Assembly (NCBI GenBank): GCA_025506515.1
Contig: CM046454.1
Coordinates: 35,813,699 to 35,877,698 of the forward strand
Length of the DNA: 64,000 nt
Direction: 5' to 3'
DNA from: Flaveria trinervia
Lineage: Eukaryota > Streptophyta > Magnoliopsida > Asterales > Asteraceae
This document shows, piece by piece, positions 11,601 to 21,205 of the stretch. A program made the translations under genes and the position numbers. The notes beneath the pieces were generated by a model. That model was not told where the DNA came from and did no database searches. It saw nothing but the letters and a program-made list of their open reading frames with translations. Position 1 is the stretch's first letter, and each line of letters opens with the position of its first letter.

Positions 11601-11686
11601 AGCTGTTGTGGACTTCAGCAGTTGTTGTGACGTCTGTGGGACTTATGGTTTTTCTGATCTGGCTCATTGGTTCTTTTGGTCCAACA

Positions 11687-12866
11687 AAGCAAGGATGACC
11701 CTTCAAATCAATCTTCTTTAACAAATCCCGGGCATAAACTCTTCCAATATTGTTGGCTTGAAGAGAGTATGTTCATCCATACGTTGTCAATCAGCCTCAG
11801 AACTATGGAAGACAGAATTCTGCAGTTCTGGCTTGTGAAAAGTGCAACATGCCCTTTTTTAAGATTCTCCACATGGTTAACATCATCAAATCTGATTTCA
11901 CCATTTGACACATATCCTTTCCCAATGATGTAACCGTTAGCATCATTTCCAAATGAAACAAATCCCTTCTTTCCTTGAGAGTAGTCATTAAGAAGAGAAC
12001 TACTTCTAGTCATATGCATAGATCCTCCACTGTCTACATACCAGATGCTACTTTGGCATGCTGAAGAACCCTGCATTCATCACAAGGAAGTAGTTAGGTT
12101 TTGAGACCCAAACCTTTTTGGTTTTGGGTCTGTTTTCATCAATAGATTTAACCATAACTTGTTTCTTATGATTAACAGCTGATGAAGGTGGAGATGGTGC
12201 TGAAATGGATTCCTTGGATTTTGGTTTGGAATACCTTTTCAGTGGTTTGATCACAGGTGCATCAAGTTGGTTAACTCTCCCCAACAAATGCTGAACCATC
12301 ATAACAAGTTGTGTCTGATTTGTAGCTAAAGCTTTCAGCTCTTATGACACATCAGTACTTGTTTTTGATGAGTTCTTGTGACCCACCATTTCCTCCTTGA
12401 AATTTACAGACTTAGTCTGATGTTTATCATGAGGAACACTATCAACTGTTTTATGATACACCCTATCCTTCTTTTTGGATTTGGATGGAGTCTTGGTTTA
12501 TCACTTTCGAATGACTGTGGTACAAACTTGGTCTCAAACTCATTTTTCATTTCTTCCATCTGCTTTTTAATGAGCTTATCTTTGTTGAGTTTGGAACCCT
12601 TTTTGTACCAACATTCATCAAAAAGATATTTGAACTGACCACATATGTCACATGGCTTGTTCTTCATCTGGATTGATCAACTGCTGAAGTGGAAACTACT
12701 AAAGGTGTGATCTTCTGTACTTTTCTCCTTTCAGTACTTGTGTTAAGTACTGAAGGATTTGCAACAACTGAAGACTTGTTCTTCAGCTGTTCTTAATCCA
12801 TCCTGAAAGACCGTATGACAGATTCCTCAGCAGTTGTTAATCCTTTATTTTAGTTGATTTGAAATG
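11687..12866 (-). pseudogene. Element B: remnant of SIRE-like gag-protease linker, protease and integrase start
   Basis: This is collinear with A at about 7320-8525: protease YVDSGGSMHMTRSS (about 12040), the integrase N-terminal approach (11708-11980, with an internal deletion after NHVENLK), the segment MMVQHLLGRVNQLDAP, and the knuckle CDICGQFKYLFDEC (about 12640, with the histidine replaced by Tyr). Its left end is cut by the insertion of A; the continuation should lie left of this window. Its right end stops in the Ser/Thr-rich linker at a junction with element C (12862-12866). Several frameshifts are present. It is close to A in sequence but older by position. Confidence 0.85.
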
Positions 12867-14075
12867 ATACATGATATTGATGTATTTTGTCCTAGAGTGG
12901 TGCATAGGATTCTCTGTGATAGAAATAACACTATTGTTGTCTATGTGAAAGGGAGTCTCTTTGAAGTTTAATCCATAGTCAAGCATCTGAATTTGAATCC
13001 AAAGCACTTGAGCACAGCAGCTTGCAGCAGCAATGTATTTACAGTTAGTTGTTGATGGATAGACATAGGATTGTTTCTTCCATTGCTATGAGACAACCCT
13101 TCCATCAATAAACTGTCATCCCCCTAATGTAGACTATGCAGTCATATTGCACGCACCATAATCAATATTTATATATGCATACAGATTGAAGTCAGAATTA
13201 TTAGGATACCAAAGGCCAAGTGTTGAGGCACCTTTGAGGTATCTTAGAATTCTCTTGACAGTGATAAGGTGTGACATCTTGGGGTTGGCTTGATATCTTG
13301 CACAAATATATATGAAAAACATGATATTAGGTATTCTAGGTGTAAGATACATAAGAGATCCAATCATATCCCTGAAAAGGTGTTCATCCACACACACACC
13401 CTCAAGATCAGGCCCAAGGAAGTGGTTTCTTGTTATGGGTGTCTTAGTAATTTTACAATCAGTCATGTTGAATCTTTTGAGTATGTCATCAACATACTTT
13501 CACTGACTTACGAAAATGCCATCTTCAACTTGCTTCACTTGAATTTGCAAAAAGAAATTGAGTTCCCCCATGGCACTCATTTCAAATATATCCTTCATTA
13601 GCTTGTTAAAGTCTTTGCAGAGCCTTGGATTAGTTGAACCAAAGATGATTTCAACTACATATACGTGAACTACCATCAAGTCATTTCCTTGTCCTTTTAT
13701 GAAGAGAATTCCATCTATAATAGCACTTCTGTGTCCATGCTTACAAAGATATTGAGATAAAGTCTCATACCACTTCCTTGGAGCTTGGTGCAGCCCATAA
13801 GGAGCGTTATCAAGCTTGCAGACGCAATCAGGGTGATCAAGATCTGAAAAACCAAGTTGTTGTTTGACATACACCTGTTCATCAATCACCCCATATAGAA
13901 AAGCACACTTGACATCAAGTCGATTGACCTTGAAGTTCTTGGATGCAACAAATGTCAAGAATATCCTAACAACTTCCAGTCTTGCTACAGGAACAAAGAC
14001 ATCAGTGTAGTAAATTCCTTCTTCTTGTGTGTACCCTTGAATAACTAGTCTAGCTTTGCTTTTAATGACAATAAC
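12862..14075 (-). pseudogene. RT-RNase H of element C (C-terminal block), catalytic site lost
   Basis: Copia RT blocks are readable: VKCAFLYGVIDEQVYVKQ, YGLHQAPRKWYETLSQYL, FEMSAMGELNFFL, then MIGSLMYLT and RILRYLKGASTLGLWYP leading into RNase H (KYIAAASCCAQVLWIQ, HHSRTKYINI). The catalytic motif, normally Y-x-D-D, reads YVVE (13650-13661), so both aspartates are gone. RNase H is cut at 12862 by the junction with B. The N-terminal RT residues lie at 30852-31156, beyond element D. Confidence 0.88.
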
Positions 14076-15205
14076 TGACTAGGTACTGAGATTGAGATTC
14101 TCACTTAGGATCGAATATAATGATTGAGTTAAGGATTGGATGGCGGAATAATACAATCAAGAAACATTCAATGCACAAAAAATACTCATAAATGCTTTGT
14201 ATGTATTAATAAAGGTGATTGATTACAATGAATGCTAGGGTTTAGCAAGAACAGGAATAATGCACCTAGAGAATACACAATATTCTCATTGTCTATATTC
14301 TGCCACCTCATGTACGAGGTTTTCTATTCTATTTATAGGCAAATAAGATGCCCTTTTACAAAATAATTACAATCCTACTTTACTCGAATAGTAGTGAGTG
14401 TGATTTACTTGTAATTCAAATAGGAGAAGCTCAATCATCCACTGATCCTAATCAACAAAAAATCAAGGAGAACTTAAATTATATTAGGGTTACTTGGACA
14501 CGAGTCGATCTCATACATAACTTCTCATTTTCAGAACCTGTTATAAAAAAACACCGGAAGACGATCCTGACCATAAAGAGTGAGATGACAATAAATCTCA
14601 AGTTCTTCATATGTCAAACAGTTTAAAACGTATAAAAAAGTTTAAACTTTAACAATGGAAGATAATGATAACACCATTAAACCTTAAACAGATTAATTTA
14701 TCAAATTGAGGTAAATAATTATCTAAAAACATATGTGATGAAAATAATAGTCGAAAACAACATGATTTCCGGAGGAAATTCTTATACTACTCCGTCTTTA
14801 GTTGGCATACTCGTTATATTTCTACACACAATCACCGAAAAATGTTAAGGTTCTGATTATTAATATACACATACATGAACCTTAGTCCCAAATCCAGTGA
14901 CGAACAGTGATATGAAGAACGTTTGCAAGAGAAGAGTATTTGGTTTTGTAATTGTGAAGAAAGACTAAAGAGAATATAGGGGAAGAAAGAGTGGTGGGGT
15001 GATGTGGGGGAGGAAAGCAAGGAAGACGGTTCAGAGGTAAAAACCGATAATAACCTCTCATTCTAGAAAGTTCTTGGCAATTTAAAAGGCCAAGATCTAT
15101 GGTTGTCTCTTTTAAACGGCTGTGATCTAATGTAAAGGTGGTTAATTTATTCTCGGGTGATATACTATATAGAATTGGCATGTATGATCCTTTCAGGGTG
15201 CAACA
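14076..15205 (-). repeat. 3' LTR of element D (1,130 bp, internally altered)
   Basis: The minus strand starts TGTTGCACCC at 15205, next to a purine tract, and ends CTAGTCA at 14076. Its last 290 bp match the 5' LTR of D (30168-30400) and the LTR of F, including the TATA box CTATAAATAG (14329-14338). The central portion, about 14369-15165, does not match either and replaces their CCGCATTTG repeats. The first 40 bp match again. Confidence 0.85.
14369..15165. other. Foreign 0.8-kb segment inside the D 3' LTR
   Basis: This segment is absent from the D 5' LTR and the F LTR. On the minus strand it looks like a promoter plus leader: a perfect three-unit heat-shock-type element GAActTTCtaGAA (15061-15073), a CT-rich stretch (14960-15030), and no long ORF. 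I find no terminal repeats or duplicated flank that would make it a simple transposon. It may be a captured host or foreign promoter, or diverged U3 of a sister family. Confidence 0.5.
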
Positions 15206-15217
15206 ATACTCTCCTAA
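15206..15217 (-). other. Polypurine tract of element D
   Basis: The minus strand reads CTTAGGAGAGTAT directly before TGTTGC of the 3' LTR. It is a short purine-rich tract interrupted by a few pyrimidines. Confidence 0.55.
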
Positions 15218-15231
15218 GTCTTCTCATCATA

Positions 15232-18200
15232 TTAAACGTTGGAGATTGGAACTGAGGAATGAGTGCCAGCCACCATTTTTCTTTTTAATGCCTCTATAGG
15301 TTTCACTTTCTGTTCTAGAAACACTACCTCTTCTGCTGGTTTTGTTTGTCTCTTCTCTAGAGGGTTTTTGAATGATTTGTCTTTCCTCATGCATATGGCT
15401 TTCAAAAACCTGAAGTTGTCGGTTCTCTTGAACATTCTAAGTATTTCTTCAAATTCATAGCCTCTGAACATAGTTGTGTGATTGATTAGTTCTAATTCAG
15501 CTAGTTCTTTTAGGTCATGGATCTCTAGCGCATTTACTAAAGCAGGGTACTCTATAAAGAATTGGAACTGCCCGAAGATCCTCTTCACCATGAACATGTT
15601 CCAATTAATGTCATACTTCCATGCAATGACTTTCTGATCTGTTTTGCCCTTTGGAGTAGACACACCCTTTATTATCTCTGCAGTGGTGAGGCCTGCTTGA
15701 AGCTTCAGTTGTGAAGGCTCAACAAACCACTCAGGATATCTACGAAGCACTAGTGCCAGAGAGTCTTGATCTCTAAAGGTGAGTGGCATGTCTTGAGCAG
15801 ACATTCTTGATCTTGGCTTCTTGCTAATGATCTCTTCTTCCAAAGCTTTAAGCCTCTATTTCTTTTCAATAACCAGTCTTAGAATCGCAACCCACATTTA
15901 ATTAGTCTTCATGTTACTCAATTTCCTTTTTGTAAATCCTTAGCTTAACAAATAATCCTTCATTTCCCTATCAATCATGGAATAGGGATGCAGATATAAT
16001 GATTGAGCAGTTGAAGTTTGATTCTTCATGGCAGGTAGTTTTGGTTTGTCAGCTTTAGGTAAGATGGTCTTTTCATAGTCAGTTTCAATAGTAGGGTCTA
16101 GCAGTTTGTTTAATCTTTCCCTTTCTGCCTTCATCCCCTCACAAGTCATGAGAAAGACTTCATCAGGATAATATCTATGATTAATCAGATACATAGTTTT
16201 AACCACTAAATCATCATTTTAAGCCTTTTTCACCATTTCTTCTACTGAGCTTTCTTCTTTCATAGGACTATCAACTACTATTGGCTCATCAGCCATATAG
16301 CCTCCTTCAATTTCACCTTCTTCCAGATCAACAAAAATATCCTACTTCTTTAATTGAGCTTCTTCTTGCTCATGTTCTTCTAAGAATTCTACTATAGCTG
16401 CCAAGCTTTTTGGATGATCTTGTTTACTTTTCTTCACAGGCTCTTCTTCCAGTATAGGTGTTTTGCCCTTTGCCTTCTGAGATAAATACTTTCTCTTTCT
16501 GGTATAGGTTTGAAGTGAAGGACCACAAGAGGTTTCAGGCATTTCAGATCTTTGAGGCACTTTTTCAACCTCTAATTGTATTTGTTCATCGGCAGTAACA
16601 GCTTTTTCTTCCTTTTCTCTATGTTCTTCACATAGTTTTCTGATCATTTCTTTTTTCTCATCAGATAGAGATACAGCTGGGATTATTTGCAAGCTCAACT
16701 CCTTCTCCAGAGGGACAGGGGGTTGAGGGATAATCACAATGGGTTTAGTGTATGTCCTTTGATCAACTACAAAATCCGAGAACTCATCATCAATAATGAA
16801 CTCTTCTAATGTGAAATTGTCTAGTGCATTGATCATTTCTTTAAATTCAGTCCCTTTAGTATGTGTAGCAGTTGATTTTCTAGAATAGACCACCATCTCT
16901 AGGCTTGATAATTCATTATTTGATTTACTTGTATCTTCTTCTTTTTCATCACTTTTAGAAGAAGATTGTATCTCATCAGCTCTAAATCGTTCCTCATCTA
17001 TTTCACTTGCTTCAGCCTCAGTTCTTCTCTTAATTTCAATCAGTATCTCAAGCTCAAAAATTCTTTTGTTTTTACTTTCAATTTGATTTTGCAAATTAGT
17101 GATGATCTCTGCTTGTTCTTCAATTATTTCCTCTTTCTCTTCCATGGAAATGGTTTGAATAGCAAGAGTGTCAACATGCCCACTGATTTCTTCTCTTGAA
17201 TAATTAAGAGCAGCTGTTAACTTCTCAATCTCTTTATCCTTTTCTTTCTTTTCAGAATCATATTTTTCTTTCAATGATTTTAGCTCAGCTTCCTTCTCAT
17301 CTAGTTCCACCAATCTGTCTTGAATGATGCTTGATCTCCTGTTTAGTACTCTTTCCATCTTTGCTACTTTCTATAGAAGTTCAGAGATCGTCTCATCTTT
17401 CTCATCTGGTTTGTTGACACCAGATTTAGCATAACTCTCAGAAGGAGCACCTTTAGAGACAACTTTCTTGACAGACATTTGTTAGGGTTATCATCCTCAA
17501 GAGAAGATGATTTGGATCTTTCTAGAGAGCTGGCAGAGTCACCAAACTCAGTAGGTTTTCTAGAAGTTGGGGGCGGTTGGGTTGATTGGATAAGTGAATG
17601 ATGAATAGGAGATAGATGTGGAGAAGTAATGGGTTGTGTTTATGGAGATTGTTTTTGTGAGCTGTGAGGTGTTTGGGTTTCTTTTGGAGATGGAATTTGT
17701 GAAGAGTAAGGTGTTTGCTATGGGGTTCTTTGTGGAAATGGGATTGGTAGATATACAAACGGAGATGAAAAATCATGAATTTCAAGTTCAGTACGAGAAT
17801 CACCCCCTACACCATCCTGGGGTGACACTGACCTTGGCCTATCAATGCCTTCAACTTGCTTAGCAACAGTGTGTTGAATATGAACAGCTTGTTCTTCAAT
17901 ATGCTTATTAATAGGAGCATGTTGTTCTTCACCTTGTCCATCAGGATTAATCTTTTAAAGCATCCAAGGTAGAAGATGAGAGTGAACTCCAGTGTAAAAA
18001 TTTCTTGGATCCCTCTTCTTGATGTATTTATATGACTTAGCATCATAGTGTGGAATATCTAGAACTAGTCCATTAGCATCTAGATTAGGGAATGCTTTAT
18101 TTATGAAACATTGGATGAACCTTGGGTACATTAAGAATTTGTATCCCCTTGCTTCTTATATTTTGGATACTAGGCCATTGAAGACATAAGCTGGCATATT

Positions 18201-18730
18201 GAATGGCCTATTTGTGCATAAAGCACAAATTGCTGATGAAGTAATAACTGGGATATCATTCCATCCTATTATCCTTTCAGACAAACAGTGTTGATAGATA
18301 CGGATCAGAAACATCCAAGGCAAGTCTACCAACCCTTCACAATTTGTTTTGCTACAAAACCTCATTCATATCCAATCTCTACAAAGAGAGTAGTAATATC
18401 ATCATCTTCTAGCTCAATTGGGGCATCTGCATCATCACCAAACTACAAACACCTTCTCACAGTTTCTTTAGTAATGATCAGTGTGCTCATCTTCAATCCT
18501 TCCCAATAAAGACCTAACACCATCAACCTCTATCACTTCAACAGAGTTCCAGAATGACCTTATGAGTTTCTCATATATGATAGGTCTGACAGTGATAGCA
18601 TAAGCCACTCTTGTTATGGAGATGAATCTGATTATGTCTCTGAGCCCCTTAGTCTCAGGTACATCAAGGTCTAGAAATCCACTGATATTATGGAGCTTGC
18701 TCCATGTTAAATTAGGAATTTAATATGCAT
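15232..18730 (-). pseudogene. Extra 3' ORF (aORF) of element D, broken
   Basis: It occupies the same place and has nearly the same length as the A aORF, but the sequence is very diverged. The N-terminal domain (about 18050-18720) shows VRPIIYEKLIRSFWNSVEV and, after it, FNMPAYVFNGL and LPWMFLIRIYQ, parallel to NPTIYAESVNQF and YPRFIMAI of A. A Pro/Gln/Ser-rich middle (17500-17950) is followed by a strong coiled coil (16342-17358: DEKEAELKSLKEKYDSEKKE onward), NLS-like RKRKYLSQKAKGK, and a C-terminal globular block (15232-15843) with RRYPEWFVEPSQL and WNMFMVKRIFGQFQFF. Stops and shifts occur near 15845, 16210, 17365 and 17520. Function unknown; length and domain order are kept across families, which argues it once mattered to the element. 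Confidence 0.72.
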
Positions 18731-19228
18731 TTAAGACATATGAGTTAGATTTAATGAGAAAGTATATGCACCATTCATTAGTTTGACTTTCAATGGTCAA
18801 AGATGAATTTTTGATGTTACTGTTTCATTATTGTCTTGTCAAATGTGATTTTGTGATGAACAATCACAGTTTCTCTGTTTTTCATGTTTAAGTAAATGCA
18901 TTATCAATATTATCAACAATTTATTAGATTTTATTTCACGAATTTGTTCTACATTTTCAATTTTCATCAGGCTTTGTTCTTGTGATGAACACAACTATGA
19001 TGTTTTTCAAGATGAGTAAAATTCCTCTTAGTTTGCACATTCATTGAAGTCGAAAATGTATAACTTTTCTTTTAGTAAATCTGATTTTGGGTGTTCTTCA
19101 TTAACCCTGGGTTCTTGGTTCAATTTTAGTTGAAAAGTCCGAAAGTTAGGTGATGAAATATTTTGGAAATTTCACCTTTCTTTCGATAGTATTGTTGCTT
19201 AGAATCGAAGATAGGACCAGATTGAGAA
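18731..19228. other. Non-coding part of the D gap, left of the solo LTR
   Basis: AT-rich sequence without a convincing ORF between the start of the D aORF and the solo LTR. It is the left half of the original RNase H-aORF gap. I see no repeat array in it. Its last five bases, GAGAA, form one side of the solo LTR's target duplication. Confidence 0.6.
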
Positions 19229-19839
19229 TGTAACACCCCAAAAAGTCAAAACAAGTCATCTAGGATAACGGGCTTAATTAGTGGGTATTTAATAAATAAA
19301 GGAAATGGGTTATGAGCTAATTAGGCTTATGGGTAAGAGCCTAAGTGATTTAGGGCCCATAATCAGCCCTTTAACCCATATAATCAACTACCATATTCCT
19401 CATTCCAACCGTAGCCACCAAATTCGTAGAGAAAGAAAGTAGAGAGAGAAAGTGAAGAAACACTCAAGATTTGGAGCTTCAAAGGTTAAAGGATTGAGAT
19501 CTGAACGGTTGAGCATCAAACCATAATAAAGGAGCAAGAAATCCAGGTAAGAATTGGCCTCTAAACCCTTCTGTAGATCAAACCTGGATTCTGGGGATTT
19601 GAAAAGTTGCATAAATGATAAACTAAGAGTTTGGACGTATGAAAACATGTAATAAGCTTAGATATAGCTTCATGGATGATAAACTAAGATATAGCCTCAT
19701 GTAAAATCGCATAAAGGTCACATTTTTACGTATGAAAACATGTAAAAAGCTTAGATATAGCCTCGTGGAGATAAACTAAGAGTTTGGACGTAAAAAGTTG
19801 TGATTTTGGGTTAAAAACGGGCTAGTTTATAATTTTTAT

Positions 19840-20110
19840 GCGTTCTGCGAAACTGTATATGCATCCACCGAATTTGCATATTCAAGTAGCGAAACTATGA
19901 GAACTTCGTGCGAAACTATAGTTTCGCAGCTAGTTTCGCACACAAGTTATCCAACGAAAGTTGGCCGAAACTAGAAACGAAACTGGCACCGAAGATGCCA
20001 GTGAAACTACCAGCGACGGTGGTAGTGAAACCGTTGGCGAATCTAGCTACGAAATTGCACATCTTGTAGTGAAATTAGCAGTGAATTTAGGTAGAAATTA
20101 ACCTCTTTAA
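19840..20110. repeat. GCGAAACT/AGTTTCGC motif cluster in the solo LTR
   Basis: Within 270 bases there are more than ten copies or near copies of GCGAAACT, CGAAACT, GTGAAACT and AGTTTCGC. One forms the perfect 20-bp palindrome TGCGAAACTATAGTTTCGCA at 19909-19928. Confidence 0.8.
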
Positions 20111-20339
20111 CTGTTAACTCATCTGCAGGCGGTGTAGGGTGATCCTATCCTAGAAAGCTTAGTTTAGAGGTTACTCACGGTATTCAGGTGAGTTTTAGAT
20201 CCCCTTATTTGTAAGTTTTTCCATGTTTTGGGGTTATAATGCATACTAAATATACGTTTTTAAATTTCCGAGTTTTATGAGTTTTTAACAAGAAGATCGA
20301 TTTTTCTATAAGGAAATATGTTATATAAATACTTAAGTT

Positions 20340-20465
20340 TTCTAGGTCAGCCCGACCCCAGCTAGGGGTGTTGCCCCTTGGACCCCACTAGGGGCTACAG
20401 CCCCTAGGACCCCGCTATCACGGGCTACCGCCCCCGAACCCCTGCTGTCCCGTGGAGGGTCGGTT
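20340..20465. repeat. GC-rich inverted repeats in the solo LTR
   Basis: A GC-rich island in AT-rich surroundings holds CTAGGGGCTACAGCCCCTAG (9-bp stem, 2-base loop, about 20388-20407), followed by CACGGGCTACCGCCCCCG and an earlier AGGGGTGTTGCCCCTTG. The three hairpin-like units are 35-40 bases apart. Confidence 0.7.
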
Positions 20466-21205
20466 ATGTTTTATGATGACTAGTACTTGGCATGTTGTGT
20501 ACATAATAAGTTAAGTATTATATATATTAAAGTGGAAGATGGTATGAATGAAAAGTGAAACTTAATGAATGTTACCCCCGAGCTAGTTTGATGATGAAAA
20601 GTCTTGCAACACTATGATAGACTTCACTTATGTGAGTCTGATGCATGATGATTAATCCATATTCATGAGCGGGCTATGTGCCTTGCAGTGTGGACCAACT
20701 ATCAGGGGTTAACTACCATGATGATATGTACCGATAGGGATCGACATTCGTTGTTGATCAACATGGAGCTCTTGCTTTATGCAATAAGATAATGAAACAA
20801 TGAAAGATAACGAACATGCTTATTAAGATGAAAATGTTATGTATTATGTATGCGTGGTAATCATATGATGGATAAGGTTATATTTTCTTATTTACCTAAA
20901 ACTAGAATTCACTCAGCAAAGCTGACTTTTATGCATAATAGTTGGTAGGTAAATGTTGATGTTGAGATGGCACCACAGAGCTACTTGGGGAGCGATGGAT
21001 GGCATTCCTATTTATGAAATATTTTATTGTAATTTATGAACACATGCTATGTGTTGTTTACAATTAAGGACAAATCTATTAGTACAATATGGTTTCTAAG
21101 TTTTAAATGAATGTCTAACTATTTCCACTACAATGTTTTTGTTATTAAACTGATTTTATGCTATGATTAACTAACGGTTACGCTTCCCGGAAACGGGCCC
21201 TTACA

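Larger units (their letters stand above)
1..11686 (-). mobile_element. Element A: SIRE-like Ty1/copia retrotransposon, 3' LTR clipped
   Basis: Reading the minus strand from 11686 leftwards, the order is 5' LTR, initiator-Met primer site, gag, a gag-protease linker with a CCHC knuckle, protease, integrase, RT, RNase H, a repeat-rich gap, a 3.4-kb extra ORF, a polypurine tract and the first 27 bases of the 3' LTR. The same 26-base LTR edge is seen at 2-27 and 11661-11686, which fixes both ends of the internal region. The extra ORF behind RNase H is the layout of the SIRE/Maximus lineage. The right flank (11687 on) is integrase sequence of another copia, B, so A is a nested insertion; the 5 bases after the LTR, AAGCA, are one side of the expected target duplication and the other lies outside the window. 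All reading frames are broken. Confidence 0.92.
10884..11686 (-). repeat. 5' LTR of element A (803 bp)
   Basis: On the minus strand it runs from TGTTGG (11686) to CTGTCA (10884), followed by the primer site. It carries promoter, transcript start and poly(A) signals for the element. Its U3 part is packed with CAACTACTGA, CTTCAGT and a tandem CTTCAGACTTTGTCTTCAACACTT array. It belongs to the same family as the G LTR at 44624-45869 (same 26-base outer edge) but is 440 bp shorter, mostly because the tandem arrays differ. Confidence 0.9.
19229..21205 (+). mobile_element. Solo LTR, probably Ty3/gypsy-type, with target duplication
   Basis: A 1,977-bp unit begins TGTAACACCCC and ends GGGCCCTTACA, so the ends are inverted (TGTAA/TTACA). 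It is flanked by GAGAA (19224-19228) and AAGAA (21206-21210), a 5-bp duplication with one mismatch. There is no internal coding region, which is what unequal LTR-LTR recombination leaves behind. TGTAACACCCC ends are common in plant gypsy LTRs, hence the class; this is inference. The orientation is assumed from the TG...CA reading and could be the reverse. It contains a GAAACT-rich palindromic zone and a GC-rich hairpin zone. Confidence 0.78.

Noticed and set aside
11374..11721. Repetitive Leu/Ser/Cys-rich plus-strand ORF
   Set aside because: It is only the translation of the tandem repeat in the A LTR, antisense to the element.
14882..15181. Minus-strand 99-codon ORF in the D 3' LTR
   Set aside because: No recognisable domain; it starts inside the LTR edge and crosses the promoter-like segment, so chance is likelier.
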